From: DSWT01 sp035415725
GTDB taxonomy: Bacteria; Chloroflexota; Anaerolineae; B4-G1; SLSP01
Assembly: GCA_035415725.1 (NCBI GenBank)
Contig: DAOOGN010000018.1
Coordinates: forward strand, 1-48,938
Length of the DNA stretch: 48,938 nt
Reading direction: 5' to 3'
Shown here: positions 1 to 8,349 of the stretch, piece after piece
Layout: each line of letters opens with the position of its first letter
Position numbering within the stretch: position 1 is the first letter of the stretch
Position numbers and translations under genes: made by a program
The notes under the pieces: generated by a model
Database searches by the model: none
Told to the model about the DNA's origin: nothing
Seen by the model: only the letters and a program-made list of their open reading frames with translations

Positions 1-67
1 TCGAGTGGGTATTTCTAATTGTCGCCGATGTCTAATTCTAATTGTCATTGAACAGAGTGGATCAATA
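1..67. other. Trailer side of the CRISPR array
   Basis: These 67 bases contain no copy of the 37-bp repeat, although a repeat would be expected within about 45 bases if the array continued. This is therefore read as the leader-distal flank. It holds a short internal duplication (TCTAATTGTC and TCTAATTCTAATTGTC). No gene is seen; the window edge limits interpretation. Confidence 0.6.
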
Positions 68-3000
68 GTCTTAATGCCCGTTTGGGCAGTGCTTCTTTTC
101 TGACATAACAAACCTGTCATTACATCGATCCTCTATAATGCTGAGTCTTAATGCCCGTTTGGGCAGTGCTTCTTTTCTGACTTTCACCGCTACCGTTGGA
201 TAGTTGCCACTCTGTCAACGTCTTAATGCCCGTTTGGGCAGTGCTTCTTTTCTGACCATACTGAGCCTCTGCCTGGCCTGCACCGATAGCGGTGGGTCTT
301 AATGCCCGTTTGGGCAGTGCTTCTTTTCTGACCAGCGGTTGCAGGTTTTGCGGATCAAGGCGTATAAGCTGCTGGAGTCTTAATGCCCGTTTGGGCAGTG
401 CTTCTTTTCTGACATCATGTTCCATCACTTCCCACATCAATTTACTAAGCAGCAGTCTTAATGCCCGTTTGGGCAGTGCTTCTTTTCTGACCAATCTATA
501 CAAGGCCGACCTGACAGAGGCCGTCCTGACAGGACGTCTTAATGCCCGTTTGGGCAGTGCTTCTTTTCTGACCTGTTCGAGTGGTCAAGCCTCGAAGCAG
601 AAGTTCAATTCGGTCTTAATGCCCGTTTGGGCAGTGCTTCTTTTCTGACCCGACCTTCACAAGGCCAATCTGGCCGGGGACAACCTGTCTTAATGCCCGT
701 TTGGGCAGTGCTTCTTTTCTGACATCTTAAACCAGGCCACTTTGACTTCCTGGCCGTCAGTCTTAATGCCCGTTTGGGCAGTGCTTCTTTTCTGACGAGA
801 GTAGCTACACCAACCAAGACTTTGACACGATGGATGTCTTAATGCCCGTTTGGGCAGTGCTTCTTTTCTGACGCTTTTGGTTGGTCAATCCACAACCTAT
901 CCCTGTGTATACGCAGTGAGTCTTAATGCCCGTTTGGGCAGTGCTTCTTTTCTGACGCATAGGGCATATTGCCGGCCCGCCCGGTGACGCGCGTTGCGTC
1001 TTAATGCCCGTTTGGGCAGTGCTTCTTTTCTGACACATAACGTAATAGTGAGACTCGTTTGCGATACATTAGAGTCTTAATGCCCGTTTGGGCAGTGCTT
1101 CTTTTCTGACTTCTTATAAGCTAGTAGAGTCCAGTCTATGCAAGCTAGTGTCTTAATGCCCGTTTGGGCAGTGCTTCTTTTCTGACGCCAATTACAATCG
1201 GGACGATGGTTGCATTGCCGGACTACGTCTTAATGCCCGTTTGGGCAGTGCTTCTTTTCTGACAGATACAAAAACCAGTATTGATGGCATCGACATAATC
1301 CAGTCTTAATGCCCGTTTGGGCAGTGCTTCTTTTCTGACAGACTTTCCTTCAAACACGCACAATACACTCGTCGTTTGGTTGTCTTAATGCCCGTTTGGG
1401 CAGTGCTTCTTTTCTGACCATTTGAATGACTTTCCACGCTGAACTAACAACCATCACGTCTTAATGCCCGTTTGGGCAGTGCTTCTTTTCTGACTTCTCG
1501 GAGTCATCGGCCATTGGATCACGTCGCAGACGGTCTTAATGCCCGTTTGGGCAGTGCTTCTTTTCTGACGAATGTTGCCGTACTCCGCAAACACTACACG
1601 GCATAGCCGAGTCTTAATGCCCGTTTGGGCAGTGCTTCTTTTCTGACCCTGCGCATAAAGCGCCGCGCCGATAATTTGGTGTATTGGTGCGCGTCTTAAT
1701 GCCCGTTTGGGCAGTGCTTCTTTTCTGACCCTCGGTAATCGGGCCGCTAACATACACCACATCGTAAGTCTTAATGCCCGTTTGGGCAGTGCTTCTTTTC
1801 TGACGGACTGGACCCTACTAGCTTATAAGAAATGTCTGGGTGTCTTAATGCCCGTTTGGGCAGTGCTTCTTTTCTGACCTTATAACCTAAGTTAACATAT
1901 AATAGAATCATAGGGTGTCTTAATGCCCGTTTGGGCAGTGCTTCTTTTCTGACGAGAGAATATACGAGGTGACAAATGCCAAGGAAAAAGAAGAGTCTTA
2001 ATGCCCGTTTGGGCAGTGCTTCTTTTCTGACATCACCCGGTCAAGCTGCGCCGCGCCATCGTCGTCCATAAGTCTTAATGCCCGTTTGGGCAGTGCTTCT
2101 TTTCTGACTGGTGGAGCCGGCAGCGGGGCAGTGGGGACTATTCCGTTGTTGTCTTAATGCCCGTTTGGGCAGTGCTTCTTTTCTGACCGTTGACCGCGAT
2201 TTATTCACTCGCCACGATGCTTATGTCTTAATGCCCGTTTGGGCAGTGCTTCTTTTCTGACTTGTTAGTGGTCAGAGTTGCTCGTCGTGCTGGCAGGTTG
2301 GGGTCTTAATGCCCGTTTGGGCAGTGCTTCTTTTCTGACCACGGGGCAAACCTTACCATGGTTGACCTGTACAAGGCGTCTTAATGCCCGTTTGGGCAGT
2401 GCTTCTTTTCTGACAACGTAACCTGGTTTGCTCCGAAGACTACCCGCAAGCGGTCTTAATGCCCGTTTGGGCAGTGCTTCTTTTCTGACCTCGCCTGATT
2501 CAGCACAATTATATGCTGCCTTGCTCAGTATGTCTTAATGCCCGTTTGGGCAGTGCTTCTTTTCTGACCTCGCAAAACTCACACCGATGATCGGGTCTCA
2601 CGATCTGTCTTAATGCCCGTTTGGGCAGTGCTTCTTTTCTGACTACAAACGAATTGCCCCGACCTTCGCCGCCCTGTTGACCGGTCTTAATGCCCGTTTG
2701 GGCAGTGCTTCTTTTCTGACCGCTCATTGATGTGATTATTTGATTTCTGCGCAGAAGTAAGTGCGTCTTAATGCCCGTTTGGGCAGTGCTTCTTTTCTGA
2801 CGCAAAGCTGTTCATCCAACCAAAGCGGGACTGGAAGCGTCTTAATGCCCGTTTGGGCAGTGCTTCTTTTCTGACGAGTTTGACACTCACGACCGCAAGG
2901 GTCGTAAGGTAACGAGGTCTTAATGCCCGTTTGGGCAGTGCTTCTTTTCTGACCTGTGTAATACCCTGATATTGATTGCGAGCATCAGAAGTCTTAATGC

Positions 3001-6000
3001 CCGTTTGGGCAGTGCTTCTTTTCTGACGACACACCGGACAGACCGCCGTGCGCGGCTCTAGCTTTGGTCTTAATGCCCGTTTGGGCAGTGCTTCTTTTCT
3101 GACCTGACCTACGGTTATCCAGGCAAATCGCTTAGGACGATGCAGTCTTAATGCCCGTTTGGGCAGTGCTTCTTTTCTGACCTCTATTTTCATTGTTTGG
3201 GCCGCTTATTCCTCTGCTATGTCTTAATGCCCGTTTGGGCAGTGCTTCTTTTCTGACAGATGGCAGTTGCTTCACTGGCTACTGTCACAGCAATGCTAGT
3301 CTTAATGCCCGTTTGGGCAGTGCTTCTTTTCTGACCCACGAACCACGCCCCCGCAGCGCCGCCGATAACGACGATCGTCTTAATGCCCGTTTGGGCAGTG
3401 CTTCTTTTCTGACAGTAAAACAGGGTTGCCCACCATCACAGAAAGGGGCGGGTCTTAATGCCCGTTTGGGCAGTGCTTCTTTTCTGACGGGCGTTTTCGG
3501 GTAGTGTGGAATTAACGGACGGACGGCCGGTCTTAATGCCCGTTTGGGCAGTGCTTCTTTTCTGACCTACAACGGCGCTCACTGCCTCCGCAGCGTTGGT
3601 GGATTGGTCTTAATGCCCGTTTGGGCAGTGCTTCTTTTCTGACAAGATTTACGCAGCGGTGGGTGGCAACATCGAGAAAGTCTTAATGCCCGTTTGGGCA
3701 GTGCTTCTTTTCTGACTACGCCTCTGTTACGTTTACGCACAACAGCTAGGCAACTAGCGTCTTAATGCCCGTTTGGGCAGTGCTTCTTTTCTGACGTCAG
3801 CGTGTTCGGGCCGCCTGCGTCGAACCAACTGCAGTCTTAATGCCCGTTTGGGCAGTGCTTCTTTTCTGACGCTAACCTGGCCGGGGCTAACCTGGAAGGG
3901 GCTAACCTGGAAGGGTCTTAATGCCCGTTTGGGCAGTGCTTCTTTTCTGACTAATATAATATGAGTGAAAGTAGAGAACAAGGAGTGATAGGTTCATGTC
4001 TTAATGCCCGTTTGGGCAGTGCTTCTTTTCTGACGTTGACCATCAAACCCGACGTCTGTTACACCGACACTACGTCTTAATGCCCGTTTGGGCAGTGCTT
4101 CTTTTCTGACGTTTTGGGCGTCGTGGCGCGTCGTAGTACGTAAGCGCCACAGTCTTAATGCCCGTTTGGGCAGTGCTTCTTTTCTGACTTTCAATGGCGA
4201 TTGGGGCGATATGAACAGCCATAGCGCCTGTCTTAATGCCCGTTTGGGCAGTGCTTCTTTTCTGACGCCTCTGATTGGCTTACCATCTAGTCCTGCTACA
4301 AGATTAAAAAGTCTTAATGCCCGTTTGGGCAGTGCTTCTTTTCTGACGGAACAGCGGCGCGATCTACACTGTGCGCCAGTGGCCAGCCAACGTCTTAATG
4401 CCCGTTTGGGCAGTGCTTCTTTTCTGACGGAGCCGTGTGCGGTCGGCAGCCTCGTTCTCGACCCAGGTACTGCGTCTTAATGCCCGTTTGGGCAGTGCTT
4501 CTTTTCTGACCCGCGCAGATGGTCATTCTGCGCGAGTGCAGTACCATCAGTGTCTTAATGCCCGTTTGGGCAGTGCTTCTTTTCTGACGAGTTGAAGCGG
4601 CGCGGCATCACTGCGGGTGTGCATTATGTCTTAATGCCCGTTTGGGCAGTGCTTCTTTTCTGACTGGGGATTGATACGCAGGCTTCTTCTTATGCTCCTT
4701 CTGAAGTCTTAATGCCCGTTTGGGCAGTGCTTCTTTTCTGACGTCGAGCGCCGGTTGTGAGACCGGACGCAGGAGCAACTTTAAGTCTTAATGCCCGTTT
4801 GGGCAGTGCTTCTTTTCTGACGAAGGGGATGAGCTCATTCAACGAACGTTCAATAGTTGGTCTTAATGCCCGTTTGGGCAGTGCTTCTTTTCTGACCAGT
4901 GTGCGCCAGGTCGTTGTACCATCCACGCGGGCGGTATAGGTCTTAATGCCCGTTTGGGCAGTGCTTCTTTTCTGACCCGGCACGATTATGACGACTGACG
5001 CAACAGACTCCATCGCCATCGGTCTTAATGCCCGTTTGGGCAGTGCTTCTTTTCTGACCGGGGTCGACCTGCGCAGGGCGAATCTGACAGGGATCGATCT
5101 GTCTTAATGCCCGTTTGGGCAGTGCTTCTTTTCTGACATCATTGCCGCCTACGAACTGGAAGCGGCACTCAGGAATTGAAGTCTTAATGCCCGTTTGGGC
5201 AGTGCTTCTTTTCTGACATATTTGGGGACGTGTTTACCAGTGATGCTAACGATAAGTCTTAATGCCCGTTTGGGCAGTGCTTCTTTTCTGACCACCCTGT
5301 GGACAGCCGCCGTCGCCAGCAACGAACGCTTCGGTCTTAATGCCCGTTTGGGCAGTGCTTCTTTTCTGACCTAACCTGGCCGGGGCTAACCTGGCCGGGG
5401 CAAATCTGTCTTAATGCCCGTTTGGGCAGTGCTTCTTTTCTGACCCTTTATGCAATGCCGCGATCCAGAGGTCATTATCTCAGGCCCGGTCTTAATGCCC
5501 GTTTGGGCAGTGCTTCTTTTCTGACTTGGCGAAGAAAACCAAACCCAGCAATGTTAAATGAGATAATGGGTCTTAATGCCCGTTTGGGCAGTGCTTCTTT
5601 TCTGACTCGCCGGGGATCGGCTTTTGCTTTCCTTCAGTGGTCGGGACAGCTTGTCTTAATGCCCGTTTGGGCAGTGCTTCTTTTCTGACCAACGGTCCCA
5701 ACCATTCTCGCTAGCAGCAGCACTACAGGTCTTAATGCCCGTTTGGGCAGTGCTTCTTTTCTGACGTGGTATACGTGCCGCTGGAGCTGGCAAGTCTGAG
5801 CAGTCTTAATGCCCGTTTGGGCAGTGCTTCTTTTCTGACTGTATCACGCCTGTGCGCTGAAACTCCAAAATGGGCTGTCGTCTTAATGCCCGTTTGGGCA
5901 GTGCTTCTTTTCTGACCGCAAGATGGTGCGATCGGGTGCGGTCAAGGGCGTAAAGGTCTTAATGCCCGTTTGGGCAGTGCTTCTTTTCTGACCGCGCGCC

Positions 6001-6141
6001 TGGCTGATACTCATCCCGGTATCTTTAGCGTCTTAATGCCCGTTTGGGCAGTGCTTCTTTTCTGACCCGCGCTTCCGCACCCTGGGGAAGTTACGCAAGG
6101 GCGGGTCTTAATGCCCGTTTGGGCAGTGCTTCTTTTCTGAC
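68..6141 (-). CRISPR. CRISPR array, 79 repeats of 37 bp and 78 spacers
   Basis: A 37-bp repeat recurs 79 times by my manual count, the first at 68-104 and the last at 6105-6141, separated by unique spacers of 36-47 bp (mostly 37-44). I saw no base changes in any repeat, including the leader-distal one. Read on the minus strand the repeat begins GTCAGAAAAGAAGC, has a perfect TGCCC-AAAC-GGGCA hairpin and ends in ATTAAGAC, which fits the 8-nt 5' handle of type III crRNAs (compare ATTGCGAC or ATTGAAAC endings). Minus-strand transcription also agrees with the orientation of cas1-cas2 and places the leader at 6142-6478. Repeats contain open frames, so the array yields many spurious long ORFs. Spacers of note: six pentapeptide-repeat-like ones (492-535, 650-686, 2340-2377, 3871-3914, 5059-5100, 5371-5407) and a reverse-complementary overlapping pair (1111-1149 and 1805-1841). 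Confidence 0.98.
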
Positions 6142-6268
6142 CCCCCTCTCCGGGGGGATCAGAATCCTCTTTTGACGTTCGATCGGGCGCACCTCCGGAC
6201 GCTTCCGCCCCACCGAGACGGTCATAGAACCTTCTGGAGACGGTATGCGCCCCACTCTTCCTCCACCT

Positions 6269-6323
6269 GCGTATGACTGCCGCTGTCGGGGGAATATCCC
6301 CCGCCTTTTTTTGTGTCATACGC
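6269..6323. repeat. Nested inverted repeat in the leader, terminator-like on plus strand
   Basis: An outer 9-bp inverted repeat (GCGTATGAC at 6269-6277, GTCATACGC at 6315-6323) encloses an inner hairpin (CGGGGG at 6287-6292, CCCCCG at 6298-6303) followed on the plus strand by CC and seven T (6306-6312). On the plus strand it has the form of an intrinsic terminator; on the presumed transcribed minus strand the A-run precedes the hairpin, so it would not terminate crRNA precursor synthesis. Confidence 0.7.
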
Positions 6324-6333
6324 TTGCAGAGAT

Positions 6334-6361
6334 TGCATAATGAGAACTGACGCTATGACAA
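6334..6361 (-). promoter_or_regulatory. Candidate leader promoter
   Basis: On the minus strand TTGTCA (6361-6356) and TATGCA (6339-6334) are separated by 16 bp. Initiation would be near 6326, about 185 bp before the first repeat. The match is by eye only. Confidence 0.4.
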
Positions 6362-6383
6362 TGTTTTTACACCGCCGGGGTCA

Positions 6384-6432
6384 CCGGGTACGCCGAGAAA
6401 TCACACCCTCTTGGCGCTCTCGGCGTACCCGG
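6384..6432. repeat. 15-bp perfect inverted repeat downstream of cas2
   Basis: CCGGGTACGCCGAGA (6384-6398) is the exact reverse complement of 6418-6432, with a 19-bp loop; flanking CCGCCG/CGGCGG extends the pairing imperfectly. It lies just after the cas2 stop on the minus strand and could separate cas2 transcription from the leader, but there is no long T-run. Confidence 0.7.
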
Positions 6433-6478
6433 CGGTAAAATGGCACCGGTTCGCGTAAGTCCTGATTATATCACTCTT

Positions 6479-6802
6479 TCAAATGATGTGTAAAGTCACC
6501 TCTGATGTCGGTTGCCCCTCGCCCCATACTTCGCGTTTCTCACGACACGCCGCGCACAGCGGATAGATGCGCACACTGCCGCTGATTGCGCCCTCCTCCG
6601 CTCCCCCGCTCTCCTTCTCCCCCTGACGCGCCTTCACCCATCGCGCTAATTGCCGGCGCAGGTGGTCGATCTGCTTCTCGTCGGCCCACACCTCGAACAC
6701 ACTGTACTGCACCCGCTCCCCGTACCCTTCCAGCAGATGCATGACCTTCAGCCGACGTTTGTCGTCGGGGATATCGTAACTGATGAGATAAAGTGTACGC
6801 AT
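6479..6802 (-). CDS. cas2: CRISPR-associated endoribonuclease/integrase subunit Cas2
   Basis: A 107-residue protein whose N terminus, MRTLYLISYDIPDDKRR, is the first beta strand of the Cas2 ferredoxin fold, with the conserved Asp of the YDIPDD segment at residue 10. Cas2 forms the core of the Cas1-Cas2 complex that integrates new spacers at the leader end of the array. It is slightly longer than the usual 85-95 residues because of a charged insert (about residues 59-75, KARQGEKESGGAEEGA) before the last strands. It is the last gene before the leader and sits 78 bp after cas1. The start is the ATG at 6802. Confidence 0.95.
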   Translation of the reverse strand: MRTLYLISYDIPDDKRRLKVMHLLEGYGERVQYSVFEVWADEKQIDHLRRQLARWVKARQGEKESGGAEEGAISGSVRIYPLCAACREKREVWGEGQPTSEVTLHII

Positions 6803-6880
6803 AGCGAATGAGCGAATCAGCGAATCAGCGAATCAGCGAATAAGTGATTTCCTCTCTCCCCCTCCCCCGTCTACCGTCTA
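6803..6880. repeat. Short tandem repeat between cas1 and cas2
   Basis: About four and a half copies of a 9-bp unit (AGCGAATCA and variants) occupy 6803-6845. Related GCGAAT-rich runs occur at about 18425-18450 and 19585-19632, so this is one instance of a dispersed low-complexity filler seen between genes here. Confidence 0.8.
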
Positions 6881-7885
6881 CTAGCGAAACACCGCCGCCT
6901 GATAATCCGGCGTCCCCTCGCGCACACAGCGCGCTATTTCCCGCGCCTGGAGTTCGATGAAACGCCACAGGGGCAGCATATCCCCGCTGCGCGGATGTTG
7001 GATCACTTGCCCCATGCGCCCTTCGTAGGCGGCGACGTAACATTTGACGGCATCCCGCTCCATTACCAGCGCCCGTTCGCCCGCCGCCTCGTCCCCCGGA
7101 CGAAAATCGCCCGGGTGGATCATATCATGGTGGCAGACATGCAGCACCAGTCCTTCGATCAGCGGACGGAACTCCTCCATCAAATCCAGCGCCAGCGAGG
7201 GACGATTGTACACGTCCTTGTGTAAAAAGCCGACGTAGGGGTCCAGCCCCACCGTCTGCACCGCGCTCTCCGCAGCCCGCGTCAGCAGTGTATAGCCGAA
7301 CGAAAGCAACACGTTGATCGGATCGCGCGGCGGACGACGATTACGGTTGTCGAAGTGCCACACGGGATCGAACAGCAGACGGTAGCCGTCAAAATAACGC
7401 GCCGTGGCGCTACCTTCCACACCCAAGAGCGCATTGAGCGTCTGCGTGCGTCCGGCCCGCGCCTCGTAATCGTCTAACGCCGCCAGCGTCGCCTCCAACT
7501 CCGTATGTCCCGCGCGCTTTTGCCGCTGCAACAACACGCGCTGATTGCGGATCTTGCCTGCGACGATGCGCTGCGCCAGTGCCAGCACAAAAACATCGGC
7601 TCCCTGGCGCTGATATTGTGCCCGCCGTAGCGCGATGTGTGGCGTCAACTCCCCCTGGATGCGTCCGTAATACTGCCCGTCCATACTCAAAAAGACCAGA
7701 TCGATGCCTGCTTGCATCAAGCGCTTAAGCGTGGGCGTCGTCACATTGACATTCCCCAGGATGATGACCCGTTCGACGTGTCCCAGCGGGAACTCCGCTA
7801 CCACGGCGTCATCTTTACGCACCTCGAGCCGTTGATGGTCGATGCCTAACCTGGCGCCCTGTTCCGTGACATAAACTGCGGCCAT
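6881..7885 (-). CDS. cas1: CRISPR-associated endonuclease Cas1
   Basis: A 334-residue Cas1, the metal-dependent integrase that inserts spacers together with Cas2. The N-terminal beta domain (about 1-80) is followed by the helical catalytic domain. The three metal ligands are visible: Glu in GVEGSATARYF (near 157), His in YVGFLHKD (near 223) and Asp/Glu in LALDLMEEFRPL (near 235-240). Length is normal. There is no reverse-transcriptase fusion. The ATG at 7885 has a good ribosome site, AAGGAGG, nine bases upstream. The 83-bp gap to csx15 holds a possible promoter, so the adaptation genes may be transcribed partly on their own. Confidence 0.97.
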   Translation of the reverse strand: MAAVYVTEQGARLGIDHQRLEVRKDDAVVAEFPLGHVERVIILGNVNVTTPTLKRLMQAGIDLVFLSMDGQYYGRIQGELTPHIALRRAQYQRQGADVFVLALAQRIVAGKIRNQRVLLQRQKRAGHTELEATLAALDDYEARAGRTQTLNALLGVEGSATARYFDGYRLLFDPVWHFDNRNRRPPRDPINVLLSFGYTLLTRAAESAVQTVGLDPYVGFLHKDVYNRPSLALDLMEEFRPLIEGLVLHVCHHDMIHPGDFRPGDEAAGERALVMERDAVKCYVAAYEGRMGQVIQHPRSGDMLPLWRFIELQAREIARCVREGTPDYQAAVFR

Positions 7886-7925
7886 CCGTATAACCTCCTT
7901 GTAAACAGGCCACTCTTCCCCTCTC

Positions 7926-7952
7926 TTTATAGCCCCTTGAAGGGGATGTTAA
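7926..7952 (-). promoter_or_regulatory. Possible promoter for cas1-cas2
   Basis: On the minus strand TTAACA (7952-7947) and TATAAA (7931-7926) are 15 bp apart, with a small CCCCTT/AAGGGG hairpin between them. The spacing is short, so this is a weak proposal. Confidence 0.25.
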
Positions 7953-7968
7953 AGTGCCGGAGTATGCG

Positions 7969-8349
7969 CTAACGTCGCGTGCGTGCCGCCTCGCGGATCG
8001 CTTGCAAGTTGATGATCTCGGCGACGACGTAACGCGGCGGGAGCGCGCCCGCCACCGGCTTGAGCCGCACCACGGGCGGAAAATAACCGCAGCGCCCGTG
8101 CAGTTCGGCCAGCAGCGCGGCGGCGGCGAAATTGAGCGTCGGCGGCACGAGCAGCAGCGGCGTCGTCTGCCACTGTTCGGACGTCAAGCCGGCGGCGTCG
8201 GCCAGCGCCGGCGCGTGCTCCGCAAAAGGCACATCGAGATCGAGCTGCGCGGGGATGTTGCGCACCTCGGTTACGGGCGCGCTGGTCAGCGCCTCGAGCT
8301 GCGCGAGGTGATCGGGGGTAAGGGGGTGGGAGTAGTTGAGGAGGATCAC
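7969..8349 (-). CDS. csx15: Csx15-type type III accessory protein (possible ring nuclease)
   Basis: A 126-residue protein starting MILLNYSHPLTPDHLAQLEAL and ending with the segment IINLQAIREAARTRR. Both ends and the middle stretch LLLVPPTLNFAAAALLAELHG match my memory of the Csx15 family, small proteins found in type III loci. The family has been proposed to act on cyclic oligoadenylates as a ring nuclease; I hold that role as probable rather than proven. The start overlaps the stop of the preceding Cas7 gene by 4 bp (ATGA), so it is translationally coupled to the effector operon, suiting a modulator made in proportion to the complex. No membrane segment or signal peptide is seen. Confidence 0.75.
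   Translation of the reverse strand: MILLNYSHPLTPDHLAQLEALTSAPVTEVRNIPAQLDLDVPFAEHAPALADAAGLTSEQWQTTPLLLVPPTLNFAAAALLAELHGRCGYFPPVVRLKPVAGALPPRYVVAEIINLQAIREAARTRR

Larger units (their letters stand above)
6142..6478 (-). promoter_or_regulatory. CRISPR leader
   Basis: This gene-free interval lies between the last repeat and the end of cas2, in the position expected for a leader. It is rich in inverted repeats: a six-C/six-G hairpin touching the repeat (6141-6146 with 6152-6157), a nested structure at 6269-6323 and a 15-bp perfect inverted repeat at 6384-6398/6418-6432. A plausible minus-strand promoter is at 6334-6361. An open frame running from 6319 into the array is not taken as a gene because its 3' part is CRISPR repeat. 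Confidence 0.75.

Noticed and set aside
120..5688. Many open frames of 60-140 codons within the array on both strands
   Set aside because: Their translations repeat LNARLGSASFLT, VRKEALPKRALR or QKRSTAQTGIKT, which are simply the CRISPR repeat in different frames.
68..6312. Array transcribed from the plus strand and ended by the terminator at 6287-6312
   Set aside because: The ATTAAGAC handle, the cas1-cas2-leader order and the antisense sense of the pentapeptide spacers all favour the minus strand. The terminator shape remains unexplained and is reported as a finding.
6011..6319. A 102-codon minus-strand frame running from the leader into the array
   Set aside because: No ribosome site, no recognisable domain, and its C-terminal half is CRISPR repeat; treated as leader.
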